From Carettochelys insculpta (Eukaryota; Chordata; Testudines; Carettochelyidae), in NCBI RefSeq assembly GCF_033958435.1, contig NC_134142.1:96853001-96917000 (forward strand): 64,000 nt of DNA, read 5' to 3'. The position numbers were made by a program, and so were the translations under genes. The notes below the pieces were generated by a model. It saw only the letters and a list, made by a program, of their open reading frames with translations. It was not told the origin of the DNA and made no database searches. Within the stretch, counting starts at the first letter, position 1. Every line of letters starts with the position of its first letter. Positions 35,765 through 47,300 of this stretch are shown here, in pieces.

Positions 35765-35831
35765 GCGAATGACGTCACTATCGCTCTGGCCAATGAGATG
35801 GCGAGGGGAGGCGAGCCGCTTGTGTTTGAAT
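35765..35831 (+). promoter_or_regulatory. Core promoter motifs between KIF18A and METTL15 (CRE, CCAAT, CHR-like)
   Basis: A perfect palindromic CRE, TGACGTCA, lies at 35770-35777. A CCAAT box in the context GGCCAATGAG lies at 35790-35794. The hexamer TTTGAA, the consensus of the cell-cycle homology region (CHR), lies at 35825-35830, about 31 bp after the CCAAT box. It is known that G2/M genes are commonly repressed in G0/G1 by DREAM through CHR sites and activated through NF-Y at nearby CCAAT boxes. The arrangement therefore suits KIF18A, a mitotic gene. The motifs are seen directly; their use is inference. Confidence 0.6.
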
Positions 35832-35908
35832 TTGGTGGTGTGAGCACCAAGAGCCGGGGGACGGCGGGTGTGGTTCGGGCAGAGCGAGCGGCGCCCCCCA
35901 CCTGCCCG
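35832..35908 (+). other. KIF18A: KIF18A noncoding exon 1 (approximate start)
   Basis: The GC-rich stretch ends in a strong donor, CTGCCCG|GTGAGT, at 35909 and lies just downstream of promoter motifs. Its position before a 6-kb intron that leads to the exon with the start codon fits the 5' UTR exon of KIF18A. The transcription start is not determined. The left boundary is placed just after the CHR-like motif and could be off by some tens of bases. There is no in-frame coding here. Confidence 0.6.
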
Positions 35909-36080
35909 GTGAGTATGGCTTCATTTCCCCTCTGCCCCGGCAGCCCGGACTAAGCCGTGTGTGTGAAGGAGGCGTCTGGACGGGCTGGAGCCGCAGCCCG
36001 GAGGGGAGCCTGGCCTTGGCGGGGTGATCGGGCTTTGTTACAGCTGGAACTGCCAGCCTGGCGCCTCGCGCCAAGCACTG

Positions 36081-37212
36081 ATGGGCTACCCTGGGCGCGG
36101 GAGCCTGTGGGCAGCCGTGCAAAGGGCTTTGTGTTTTGGGAGGATCAAGGGAAATATTTATCTTGGCTATCAGAGGCCTAGTCAGCGGGTCCTCCTGCCA
36201 AAAGTGCTGTGAGTTAAAGGGGCATTGTCTGTTTAAAACTTGCACTCGTCTTTGTAAAACGTTTCCTTCCTCCATAGCTCGTAAGATTTATCCTAAAAGG
36301 AGGAAAAAATCATTTTCGATTTAAGTGAGAGTAGGTGTGTGCGCCTGTTTTCCTTCTTTCTCCCCTGTAATCAGCCCTCCCTGCCGTTTGGGTGGCTCTT
36401 ACAGAAAGATAATGTGCTTATTCTCAAATGCTCAGTCCGCAGGGAGCTCTGCCGGGAAAAGGGCAAAGTGCAAGACGGACCTCTCGGCAGCATCACGTCC
36501 AACGATTTGCAAAATTAAAAGCAAAAATAATTATCTTTTGACTCCTTTGAAACTGTCTAGGTTTCAAGTTACCAGTGTCTTTGTAAATTACCTTTAGCTG
36601 CAAACAGCAAGAGTTTTATATTGACTACATGTTAAATATTTTTCTTTGGGTTTTGTTTGTAGTCGGGTTACTTAACCTCATTAGAAGAGAGAAATTAACG
36701 TATATTTTTATCTAAAGTGATGTTTATTTTCTTTAAACATTCCTGTTGAAACTCAGATTAGAGTTTAATGGGTCATTTAATGTGGTGGTAACTTGCACTA
36801 ACAGCGCGTGAGTAGTTTAGAAATGCAGCAGTAGTCATTTCCTAACTGTTTTAAAAGAATTCTCTTTAACAGAGCTTTCTAAAGAATTTTCACAATACTG
36901 AGTTTGGAACTAGTTTTGGATGTTTTAAAATCATTTAAATTTTTCATTTTTAACTGACCATTTTATTTTGGAAGATAATCTAATGTATTATTGTTTGTAT
37001 TTACATTGTACAATACCCAGCATATAGGGTGTATGGGGTTTCTAGCAGCACTGTGCATCCCAGAAGAACTGTCAGGATAATGAAATATGACTCCTTTTTA
37101 ATCTCTCAATCCTGAATCTGCCTTATAAACAAATGCAGTTTATTTTGCAGTTTTTCACACAAACAAGGACTATTGAAATCTGTAGTCATCTACAGTTCAT
37201 CGTTGCCTGTTA
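36081..37212. other. KIF18A intron 1, no gene
   Basis: The CpG density falls off quickly after 36.1 kb, and the remainder is AT-rich intron without a recognised feature. Confidence 0.5.
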
Positions 37213-37400
37213 ATGCCACCATAGAAGATAGGGGTTGGAAGAGACCTACAGGAGGTCATCTAGTCCAACACCCTGATCAAAACTGAACCAACCCCAACTA
37301 AATCTTAACCAGGGTTTTGTCAACTGTAAGGATAGTGATTCCACCATCTCCTTAGAAAACCCCTTCCAGTATTTTACCACCCACTTAGCAAAATAGTTTA
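37213..37400 (-). mobile_element. CR1 LINE 3' end fragment, antisense
   Basis: GGTTGGAAGAGACCTACAGG, AGGTCATCTAGTCCAACACC, AACCAACCCCAACTAAATC and TTCCACCATCTCCTTAG follow the classic reverse complement of the amniote CR1 3' end. It is 5'-truncated and diverged. CR1 is the dominant LINE of birds and turtles. Confidence 0.9.
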
Positions 37401-37570
37401 AATGGAATATGTTTAAAATACAAGTTGCCTTGTTTACCTTAAGCTTTTAAAATGTTAGCTAACAATTTAAAAACAAAAACTCTTCTATCCTAGTATAGAC
37501 AAGTACTGAGGAAAACAGCACTGCATCAGTTCACATATGTATATTTACATTCATAATCTATCTTTTAATA

Positions 37571-38499
37571 TGGAGGTGAAGAACCTTTTTTGGGTCCAGG
37601 GGCCCCGACCCATAAACAAAACTCCATCGCTGATGTGGTCCCTTACTGAAAAGCAAGAAAAAAGAAGACCCTCACCTCATTCCCCTCACACACCAGCTTG
37701 AGAACCAAGGGGGGCAAGGGCTAATATGGTTTGTTTGCCCTTCTAGGTCCTGAAGCTGGTGTGTGAGGGGAATAGGGGGTTTGGTGTGGGAGGGAACTGG
37801 CAGTAAGGAGGCTTGGGGTGCGAGGTCTGGGCAAGAGGCAGGGTGCAGGAACAGGTTGGGAATTTGGCGGGGGGGTTGGGTGGGAGGGAGCAGGTTGGGG
37901 GTGGGTGAACTGGGCAAGAGTGGGTGATCTGGAGTTCAGGAAAGGGCTGTGGGTGGGGGATCTAGGTGAGAGGGTTTACAGAAGCAGATGGTAGATCTGG
38001 GTGGGAGGGTGCAGGCAAGGTGTGTGGGGTTTGGATGGGAGTGGGTGCAAGAGAATTTGTGGCATGGGGTTGGGCGGGCAGGAAGCAGGTGGGAGTGGGT
38101 AGGAGGAGGGTGCAGGAGTGGTCCAGGGAGTGGAGTCTAGCTATCGGGGTGCAGTTTACCTGGCAGCACCCCCTACACACATTTTTCTGGGCTCATCCAG
38201 ACAGTGCCTTCCACTGCTTTGATAGGCTGTAATTCTAGCCAATCAGAGGAGCAGGATAAAGCATCCAGGCAGCACAACCAAGGCAGCTGTCGCTCCCCAT
38301 CCCCCTGGCTGAGGAAGCAGCAGTGTGCCAAGCTGCTTCCTAGTCACCCTTCTTCAGACTGTGTGGGCTGAATCTGGCTCCCACCTTGCTCACGAGGCTC
38401 AGGGCTCCACACCTACAGTCCTGCCGCTGGCCAGATGCTGTGCAGGTGAGCCCTGACCCTTAGGGTCCAGATCCGGACCAGGGGGGTTCCCCATCCCTG
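37571..38499. mobile_element. hAT-type MITE with G-rich minisatellite core, about 929 bp
   Basis: The left end TGGAGGTGAAGAACC and right end GGTTCCCCATCCCTG pair as inverted repeats of the hAT consensus CAGGGGTGGGGAACC. No clear 8-bp duplication survives. The interior (37740-38130) is a degenerate G-rich repeat with units of the type GGTGGGAGGGTGCAGG. Confidence 0.6.
37740..38130 (+). repeat. Degenerate G-rich minisatellite
   Basis: Repeated phrases such as GGGTGGGAGGG, GTGCAGG, ATCTGGGTGAGAG and GGTTGGG recur with irregular spacing of roughly 45-60 bp. There are many runs of three or more G on the plus strand, so quadruplex potential is high. Confidence 0.6.
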
Positions 38500-40403
38500 C
38501 AATGAACAATTACTTTGCGCCTTTTTGCAGTCTTGCTCATGGAGGAAAAAGGTTACCGTAGGGTAACAGGTTAGTGTTTCTCCTGCTTCCTCTCCCTAGC
38601 TCTGCTGTGAGGTTTTTAAATTAAATATGCCTATATTCAGATCTCATCTACACTGTGGAAAGGCTTAATGTCCAGCTTTTAAAAATCAATTCAGTCGCAA
38701 ATAGCCAGTGCTCATGAATTACTTTTAGTCCAATTACGATCCCTCCATTCCGATTGAGAAACAACGCTAGTTGAACTAATTTAAAACTGTTTCCTAGCAG
38801 TCTCTTTACTTTTCATTAATCATTTAATTGGTGATCTGTTTTAAGATAAGTGTCTAGTTAATGAAGTTATCTGGTGTAGCTGGGTTTGTGTCGCAACGTG
38901 ATTTTTCCATAGGAATATGGCTCCAAATTTGATTATGTAAAGAATGTAATATTTAATGGGCTGCTTTTTTTTTTTTTTCAGTTATTCAAATGGCCAAGAC
39001 ACTTGATACCTAAATGGTAGCAAGTGGTATTTGCAATTTTATCAGCTAAAATGTATTGAATTTCTGCCCTATGACTGGCAGAATGTTTTGGGCTTTCTAC
39101 TGTGTCTTGTTAATCAGCCCAAGTAGTTTTCGTTTAATAAGTTAACAAATATCTTTGGTTACTTAGTGATATTGTAGGTGGTGGAAGGGGATTTAAGACC
39201 TAACAGAGAAATCCAGGACTAAATACACTTTTATTCTTTTGGAAATAGTAAATTCCTTTTTAATGATAACAGAATATGATGTGTTCAGCTCTGTCACTCA
39301 AATTTATTGTGTGTTGATAGGATTTTTTTACTGTATTTAAGTAATAAAAATCATTACAAATCCTATCGGAGTGGATACAAAAATTTTATTTCAGAGTTTT
39401 TGTTAGGTTTTTAAAAATAATTTAAAGAAATTAAAAATGAAATCTTAATTTAATGCAAATTATGTTGTAAATGTGAATCCTGTCTTGATAAGGTAAAATT
39501 ATGTACCCAAAATATGTAAAGTTTATAATATATATATGCTATTCACTATGTTTCATTACATTTTAGTTACCATCCTAATGCAGTTTGACACACACACGAC
39601 AAACAATATTTAGTAAATAGAAAAGGATGAATAATAATACATATTAAAATGTGCAAGTAATAAGAATCTGAAAATATTAAGTATATAATTATAATGTCAC
39701 CTTTCAGATACCAAAAAGATTTACCAGGTGTAGTGTAAAGGCTTTGTTTAAGGGTTATACAAAGGAATAAGAATGGATCTTTCTTTACAAAATAAAATAC
39801 AAATGGAAAAGTTGATTAAGGCTTTCCATTTGGAAATATAAATCAATCCACCCTGAATAATAATCTGTGATACTTTGGCCAGCTACTGTATGTTAAAAAT
39901 ACACACTATGCCAAACGTAATAGCGCACAGAAGCATAGAAGTGAGGAAAGGAGCACAGAGAGTGAGACAGTTGACTGTTAGTGCAATGGTACAGCTTAAA
40001 GTTGTCTTCCCTCTTGCCACCTTGAGAGCAAATCGCATATGGGTGTCAGTGTACCCAGGACTCATTCCTGTAAATTTCTCTGTGCAATGTCCATGGACTT
40101 TCATGCAGCTTGGCATGGATGCATGAGTTTGACTGTTCTAAATGGACTTGTGCATAAGTAGATCCCTGTGATTTTCGTAAGTATAGACTTTAGCCAGTGA
40201 CAGCAGTTCCTTTATGATTGGTTCCAGCTCTCTATTCTGGTCTTCGTGACCTGGCATGCAAAGTTGCAGTACCCCTTTGGTATTGGGCCCAACTATTCTT
40301 CTGGCTTCATCGTGATGGGCAGTTGGTCAGATCAGTTTTAAGTGTTGTTGCAACCTCTGGAGCTCTAGGTTGTTCACAGAATCACTCAAATTTAGCCTTG
40401 CTA
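38500..40403. other. KIF18A intron 1, AT-rich, no gene
   Basis: No recognised repeat or exon. The 39875-40126 frame is chance-like. Confidence 0.5.
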
Positions 40404-40643
40404 AAGCAGTGTAGATGGGTCTCTTTTGAAAATAAACTCCATCCTTGAAAGAACCCTTCTTCCTATTTTGTTATTTTCCAAAGAGCCCCATTCATACTGC
40501 TTCTTTTTTTTCAAAAGAATCTCTTCTGAAAAGAGATTATGCAAATGAAGCATCAGATATGTAAATCAGTGCCTCGTTTGCATTTTTGATTTCTCTCACT
40601 TGCATTACTCTTTCGAAAGAGGAGCATAAGTAAAGACATAGCT
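40404..40643. mobile_element. Fold-back MITE, AAATGAGG type, left part missing
   Basis: It picks up inside the element at AGTGTAGATGGG, then runs CTCTTTTGAAAATAAACTCC and GAACCCTTCTTCC, and finishes CTCTTTCGAAAGAGG and AGACATAGCT. This is the right-hand portion of the family at 11437. Confidence 0.7.
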
Positions 40644-40690
40644 GATATGTACTGTGCAGTCAGTAAAGGTTCATTGATGTACATCTAGAA

Positions 40691-41394
40691 TGGTGGTTCC
40701 CAACCTTTTCGGTACCCAGCACACTTCAATAAAAAAAACAATTCTACGCACACCCCACTTTTTTCAGCTGAATCAGTTGCTCATAAACATCACATTTAAT
40801 TATACTTACTATGGTTACAGTCTTACTGAAGAAGTTTACAATATAGTAGTGCATACAACAAGTTAAACAAGGATCAAATGCATTAATGTTTCAAACCACC
40901 ACAGAATACACTGTTCTAGACAGCGAGCAGATGCATTTTCAAAATCTGGTCAACACCATGCTAGGGATGTTGTTGAGTAAGCACTGAAAGCAGGTTCTCC
41001 TCCTCACCAGCCTGTTGGAGCTAGGATGCAACATTTAAACCACATCCCAGTTCCAGCAGGTTCCTGCCCTCTCCCTTGCCACAGCAGGAGTGGGTGCAGG
41101 CTCCCCGCCAGCTCATTTGGGCCAGGAAGCAGCATTTCATCTGCCTTCTGGTGCAAACATGGTCCTGGAGGGTCAGCATTTACCCTCACAGTGGCTCCGC
41201 AAAGAGCCACTGGGGGTGGAAGAGCAAATTGACAAACCCAGGGCCAGCTGCTTGAATCCCAGCTGGTACAGGGTCATCAATTTCCCCCTTCCCTCCCCTA
41301 TGGAAACCCTGCAAAGAGCCACAGCCAGGGAAAATTGATGAAATTTCACTGCACACTTGGACAATTATCATGGCACACTGGCTGAAAACCACTC
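40691..41394 (-). mobile_element. hAT non-autonomous element, 704 bp, with 8-bp duplication
   Basis: The ends TGGTGGTTCCCAACC and GCTGAAAACCACTC are inverted repeats of the hAT type. ATCTAGAA is duplicated perfectly at 40683-40690 and 41395-41402, the 8-bp target duplication expected for hAT. The right end is related, in opposite orientation, to the element at 55748 (shared phrases GTGCCATG, GTGTGC, GTGAAATT and GAGCCAC). Confidence 0.85.
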
Positions 41395-41402
41395 ATCTAG
41401 AA

Positions 41403-41951
41403 TACATTACATGCTAATCAGTGTTGGGAAGCAGCAAAATTTACAGACTATCCTTAAATCTGAGGTGTAACCTAAATCAATCCTCAAATTGATTCTGTAA
41501 CCTACCAAAACCTGATAGGAAAACAAAACTTGTACTACAAGGGTAAGGGGAGAAAATTCTATACTTTTTGAGGCTAATAGTTTAGCAATATGATTGGGTT
41601 TTAAAGAAATCAGATAATCTGTGGTGCTTGTTGAGACAGGCAGAGCTCGTAGCTAGCATGTTTTGTATTTGTAATACTTGTTACTTTTTAACAATAAATT
41701 AATTGTTCTGTACACTATTTAACAAATTGGATACTAGGCAGGAAATATGATATTCCTTGGATAGCTTCAAAAGACAAGTGGCTCTTATTTGAGCTTAATA
41801 TAAGAAATACAATACGTAAATCTCACTGAAATAACTTTTTAATAAACTGGACGTGTGCATTTGGTAGATGATTTCTTGGACATAAGCTAATTGCAAAGCT
41901 GTACCTTCATTCTTAATTCTAAAAACATTTTACAATTGTTTTAATTTACAG
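41403..41951. other. KIF18A intron 1, 3' end
   Basis: AT-rich, ending in the acceptor for the start-codon exon. Nothing else is seen. Confidence 0.6.
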
Positions 41952-42022
41952 CAGAGATTTTGCTTACTTGGTCTGGAGAATTCCTTTTGGCAGCAAAGAG
42001 GACTTAAACCCAAAGCATCATA
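41952..42022 (+). other. KIF18A: KIF18A 5' UTR part of exon 2
   Basis: These 71 nucleotides lie between the acceptor AATTTACAG (ending 41951) and the start codon at 42023. No ATG precedes the start within this stretch. The base before ATG is A and position -3 is T, so the Kozak context is only moderate. Confidence 0.8.
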
Positions 42023-42350
42023 ATGTCCACTGTTACCCAGGAAGATATTTGCAATCATGTGAAAGTGGTGGTCCGTGTCCGTCCAGAGAATCAAAAAGAA
42101 AAAGATGGCAACTTTAGCAAAGTGCTTCATGTTGTAGACAAACACATACTGGTATTTGATCCGAAAGAAGAGGAAGTTAGCTTTTTTCATGGGAAGAAAA
42201 TAGGATATAGGGATATTAACAAGAGGAAAAATAAGGATCTCAAATTTGTATTTGATGCTGTTTTTGATGAAAATTCATCTCAATTAGAAGTTTTTGAACA
42301 CACTACCAAAACTGTGCTTGATGGCTTTTTAAATGGATACAATTGTACAG
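42023..42350 (+). CDS. KIF18A: KIF18A first coding exon (kinesin-8 motor, N-terminus)
   Basis: KIF18A is a plus-end-directed kinesin-8 that dampens chromosome oscillations and limits kinetochore microtubule length at metaphase. This exon encodes residues 1-109 plus one base of codon 110. It opens with the kinesin beta-1 strand (KVVVRVRP near residue 13), then [17 protein letters not shown] and [11 protein letters not shown], and ends at FLNGYNCT. These blocks match vertebrate KIF18A closely and are not shared by other kinesin families. The ATG at 42023 is the first in the exon and gives the KIF18A-type start MS(T/V)VT. The exon begins at 41952 after a pyrimidine-rich stretch and ATTTACAG, so it carries 71 nt of 5' UTR. 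The donor is ACAG|GTAACT at 42351, phase 1. No frame break is seen. Confidence is high from the protein match and from exact splicing to the next exon. Confidence 0.97.
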
Positions 42351-42389
42351 GTAACTTCTCAGTTTGTCTCCTTAAATTGACCAAATCGT

Positions 42390-42414
42390 ATTTCATTTCA
42401 TTTCATTTCATTTC
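42390..42414 (+). repeat. Pentanucleotide microsatellite (ATTTC)n
   Basis: Five units of ATTTC lie 40 bases after the donor of the first coding exon, in the 262-bp intron 2. Confidence 0.9.
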
Positions 42415-42612
42415 TCAAGTGCTAAAATTGATTTTGAACAGTTGGCGGTTCATCACTAGCAGTAAGGGGAAACAGATTCACTTTTTATTTTGTCTCTCCT
42501 TTTATACATACAGACACAGACCTCTTTTTGTTAAAAATAATATAGGGATTACAGTAGATTTCATAGCTGGTATAGTGATATGGTACTCAGACTAATCTTT
42601 CTGAAAATTCAG

Positions 42613-42770
42613 TGCTTGCATATGGCGCAACAGGAGCAGGAAAGACCTACACTATGCTGGGCTCACCTAAGGAACCTGGAATCATGTATCTAACCATGAT
42701 GGACCTTTACAATTGCATGGATCAAATAAAAGAAGATAAAATCTGTACTGTTGCAGTTTCATACCTAGAG
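42613..42770 (+). CDS. KIF18A: KIF18A coding exon 2 (P-loop exon)
   Basis: This exon completes codon 110 and runs to residue 162. It carries the ATP-binding P-loop GATGAGKT at residues 114-121, preceded by VLAY, and then [15 protein letters not shown] and the strand ending AVSYLE. The acceptor is AAAATTCAG at 42604-42612. The donor is CTAGAG|GTAAGC at 42771, phase 0. Coding length is 158 bases, and with exon 1 (328) it makes exactly 162 codons. All P-loop residues needed for nucleotide binding are intact. Only a short intron of 262 bp separates it from the previous exon. Confidence 0.97.
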
Positions 42771-44115
42771 GTAAGCAAACAACTATACTCTGCATCATTA
42801 TCAGTAAAGAATATTTTTATATATTAAATACATTGAACCTCTTTCAAGTGACTATTAAGAAGTGGTGCAAACTGGGTGTCCAAGTGAGCTACTCTGAAAG
42901 AGATGAAGCAGAACTGTGCTCAACAATTGGGAGATGTTTGTAGGTAAAAGTCTTAAAATAGGATGTTGTTCAATAAGAGCAATTTCTTCTAAAGATTTCA
43001 TTGAACGTTCCAGTGATCGGTATTCTCCAAATTGTTTATTTACATTTTCTTATAAAACATAAAAGTATTATGTGTAACAAAATCCTTGAATTGGCTGATA
43101 ACTTTAGGACTGAACCCAACTGAAATGCCTCTGAATAGTTCAGAATAACTTGACTATAATTCAGACTTTTTTTTCTCTCTCCGTCTTTCAATTATGACAC
43201 TTTTTTTCAAGCTCTTTGTTTGTTGCTGCAGTAGTGGTTAAATTCTCTGCTGAGACTCGTGCAACAGCTATTTGAAGAAAAGGGCATTTCCACTGAAGGT
43301 GCTTTGCCAGTGGCTTGTAGAATAAGTTATCTGTTACTACCTCTTTCCATTGTTTCTGCTTGATCCTTCTTTCTAGTTAAACTTCTCTTGCACATTTCTC
43401 TCATCATTGCTGTCAGGAGAAGGAGAGGCGGTGTCTGTAGCAAATGAAAACAATTTGATCTTTGAACTCCTTCTAGCACACAGAAGTATAGGAGAAGTAC
43501 AGATGTGCTCCATTGTTCCCTTATTAGGCATAAGCCTGTCTTTCAGTGCATTCTACCCAAGTGCTTCACTGGCAAAAAACGGTTTGTTTATGTTGCTTAT
43601 ACATAAGAGCTCTTCTTGGCATCAGATTCCACATTTTGGCAAACCAGTGACAAGACTATATCCCTTTCACTTCATTGGTCCTTCTTCCTGTGTAATGGGA
43701 AGTGTGCTACTTTTGTGAATGGTAGCAAAAAGGCATCCCATGTTAAAATTGTCGTAGAGTTTACAATTTCGCTTAAAATCTTGTTTCTTATTCTAAGGAA
43801 TTAGATTAGGCTTCAGAATGTATACCTACAGTATGGAACTTACAGGAAAGCATGGTGTCCTTTATAAATTGGTAAATGTTTCAAAATATATCTGATACGT
43901 TATGCTTGTCTGCAAAGCATTAATCCTGGGGAAAGAATTGGCTAAAACTCTTCTCCTATAGAAATAAGTTTGTTTCAGTTGATTTTAACATACTTGAACA
44001 AGCAGGTATACATGAATGTGGAACAAAATTCTTCTTCTTTAATCTTCTCAGACACAATAGGATTTCATATTTAAACGTGGGGTTTTCTTGTTGTTGTTCC
44101 CCTCTCCCACTCCAG
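42771..44115. other. KIF18A intron 3, no other gene
   Basis: Ordinary intron ending in a pyrimidine tract. The frame at 43407-43718 has no family resemblance. Confidence 0.55.
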
Positions 44116-44220
44116 GTCTACAATGAGCAGATCCGTGACCTGCTAGTAAATTCAGGACCACTGGCTGTCCGTGAAGATACCCAGAAAGGGGTGGTGGTTC
44201 AAGGATTAACATTGCATCAG
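44116..44220 (+). CDS. KIF18A: KIF18A coding exon 3
   Basis: This 105-base, phase 0-0 exon encodes residues 163-197. It starts with the kinesin-wide block [10 protein letters not shown] and continues [14 protein letters not shown] and ends at LTLHQ, nearly identical to other vertebrate KIF18A proteins. The acceptor is CCCACTCCAG and the donor is CATCAG|GTATGT. The segment forms the core strand with the YNE motif and the loop leading to the next helix of the motor domain. Reading is open across the junctions on both sides. Confidence 0.97.
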
Positions 44221-44252
44221 GTATGTAAATATTATCAGAAGATCAACCATTT

Positions 44253-44330
44253 TAAGGCCATGTGTACACTATCGACGTTAGTCGATGGAAAGTGGCATCT
44301 GCATAAAATAATTACATGCAGAAGTGGCAT
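44253..44330. mobile_element. MITE left-end fragment
   Basis: GGCCATGTGTACACTATCGA resembles the common MITE terminus and is followed by ACGTTAGTCGATGG, a mirrored pair. It lies 33 bp after the donor of coding exon 3. No right end was found. Confidence 0.35.
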
Positions 44331-47300
44331 ACTGTGCTCCTTGCATGGACACTGCATGCTTGCCAGGAGTGCTTGTGTCAATGCAGTGCACCATGGGTAC
44401 ACAGTATGCAGCCAGCTTATATATTCTTTTGTAAAGTGCAACATGTGGCAGGGCAGAAGCAAGTCGTATGGGGTGATTGGGAGCAAGGGCTTATCTTCCC
44501 AGCATGTAATTGTCGCCATATCACAGTGTTGTCTATGTCCTGGGGGATCACATTGTAATGCAGGCTTCCAGTGACAAGCAATAGCTGAAGTACTGAATGT
44601 ACAAGATCCCATTCCTATTCTGTGTGTCATATTGCCTCTGTCCTTCAGTGCAGGGACACCAAAATGAAAGTCTCCCTAACGGTGGCGAAGTGAGTGGTGG
44701 TAACATTGTGGAACTCGAAATGCTGGATTGCTACCAATCATTTGGAAAATCATTTGGGGCTGTGGCCATGTGAGTGTGTAGGGCCATTAATCTTCATCAA
44801 ATGCAGAACTGTAACACAGCCATGTGCACAAATGTACACAACATAGTAGATAGCTTTGCAGCAAGTAGATCCCTCAAGAGAAATGGGAAAAATAGCATAC
44901 CTCCATTTGGGCACCAGACTATTTTGCCATAAACTACGTCCTCAGAAATAGCTATATTTATGTGCCTTCCTTCACCAACATCAATGTTGGCTGGTCTGGG
45001 ATGGGTTATGACAGTTTAAATCCTTTTTTGGGTTAGGACCTCTACCATCACAGAACTGTAAAATTTAAATTGCTGAAATCATGAAATCTGTGTTGTTTTT
45101 TTGTTGTTGTTTTTTTTAATCTTTTATGTCCATTATATTGGCCCATATGAACTGTGAATTTGGTAGGACCCTACTCCAAGTTGTTGTTTACACCAATGAA
45201 AGTTTAAGCTACTGGCTTAGGTGGCGAATGACAAATAAGATTTTGGTAGATTGAAGGAACCACTGGCATTTACTCACAAGACTGGATCTCAGTAGAAACA
45301 AGTCCTAGTGATTATAGCTGCCTGCTGAGTTTTGCATAATATCTGTGAAGGAAAAGGAGAAAAAGAGGCACTAAAGCAGAGGTGGAGTGGCTGTCTGCTG
45401 ACACAAGCTATTAGAAGATATCCATATGGAGCTGTATGGTTCTGACAGTCTTTGGCAGAGGATTTTAACAGTGAGCCACTGTCATGTATTGAGGTGTACT
45501 GGTGCCCGTTATGAATTATGTGGTGCTTGATGTACATCAGTGAATGACACACAATAAAGCTGCTCATTTTGTGATGTTTGCTGGAGTTTGCCAGTTATAT
45601 TTCAGAAAGCCGATTCCCTAATAAATTTCTTAATCTTTAAGATGCCTCCTTTTTACATTTTCAGTGCTTTGGGATGTCACACTGTATAGTAACAAGTGGA
45701 TGCTCTGAATTGTTTGGCACTCTGCAACATATGTTGGGAACTAATCGTAAAGTATTTTCCAAATAATGAAATTTTATTCAGAAACAAAATCGGTGCAAAG
45801 AAAACTGTGCAATTTACAAGCAAAAACATCAAAAGATTAACAAATTAGTAGAACAAAACTTAACAAGGAGAGAAAAATATTCACGTACATTTCATCTTCA
45901 TGTAACACAACTTTCACAGGTCACTGCATGGGAAAATGTGGTTGTCCTTAATGATCACCTAGATGGAATGTTAGAACTGGGCACAAAGCCCCTGATGCCA
46001 CATAGAATGTTGACGAGATGTGGAGTTGCTATATGAGAATTGTCTATGGACTACAAAGGAAGGCAAGTCTATGGCGGTTAAAGCTGTAGGTCAGACAGGG
46101 TCTGTAGCATTTGTTTACTGCCATGGAAATCCAATGGTGTCTTTGTACACCTCCCTCTCCTGCTGTGACTTCTTTTATTTTGATTCTTCCAGGCTGTCTG
46201 CAATACACAGCCTCCATGCTATCTTTCCCATGATGCAGCACGGGTTTACAGGATCTTACTGAAAGTCATCCTGAGTCTTTCTCCTTTATCTGACACAAGT
46301 GGTGAGGGAATGACCCCTCAAGGCTGCAATGGCAGCAACTGCATATAAAACACACTAAGGCACATTTTTGTTGATATTTTTGTACTAGAAAAATTAAGAC
46401 TCAGTGCTGCCTTCCCAAGTTCCCTGAACTTTTTTTTTTAAGGCACGCTTATTAACATGTCCACTTCAGCGTATCTGGTGGTTGCTGAGAGTGGCACCAA
46501 TGCACATCATGAGTATGGCCCACCAGAAGTGAGAGAAATGTGGAGGGAATTGCTTGCTTGCATGAAACTATAACTATAGGACAATTGTAGTGACTGCTAG
46601 TACCGTTTTCTACAAGTAGTGGTGATTTTAGCTGTTATCTCCCTCTTGAGGGTAACAAAGGCTCAGAGCACACACTACACTGCTAGCCTGTTATGTTATG
46701 ACAAATAACAAATGTGATACCATAGCTCTTGTGTGGTTGGGTAAGAAATTTACATATAGGTTAGTAAGATGAGCTCATAGATATGCTAACCTGTTGCAAC
46801 ACACTCCAACATTAGGTTGGTGAGGAAATACAAATAAGGAAATGGTGAAAATTCCTTTACTGAATATGTGTCAAACATAATGGCATCAGCACAACATATT
46901 GTAAAAGTGGCATCGCCATCCAGTAGGAGAAGATGGGATGCCGGAATAATGGCCTTTGGTAGTTGAAAAGAGAATGAGTAGGAAGATGATGGCTAACACT
47001 TCAGGTTGTTCTACACTTTCACATACTAGCACCATCCCCTGGTAGATGTGCGTTCTGTAGTATCTCCATCTGTCTTACTAAGTTGTGGGTATTGTGACTG
47101 TGCTAACTGCAGTCACAACTATAATTGTCAATATAGATGTGTACCTATAGCATGAGCATTGCAATTGTGTGCACATCAGGGATCTCAACTACGTAATTTG
47201 GACAAGATTCTTAAATAATGTGTATAATTAATACAAAATCTAAAGATCGGGCAACACGCAGGCATTACAGCAGTGAGATCTTGTTGGGAGATCTTGTTTT

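Larger units (their letters stand above)
35390..36080. promoter_or_regulatory. CpG-rich bidirectional promoter region
   Basis: This stretch is GC-rich with frequent CpG, in contrast to the AT-rich introns on both sides. It separates the plus-strand KIF18A first exon from the minus-strand METTL15 gene. A possible minus-strand donor, CAAGGG|GTGAGT, lies at 35432/35431 and could end a noncoding METTL15 first exon starting somewhere in 35.6-35.76 kb; this is a candidate only. In human these two genes are known to lie head to head with a short gap, which supports a shared promoter. Confidence 0.65.
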
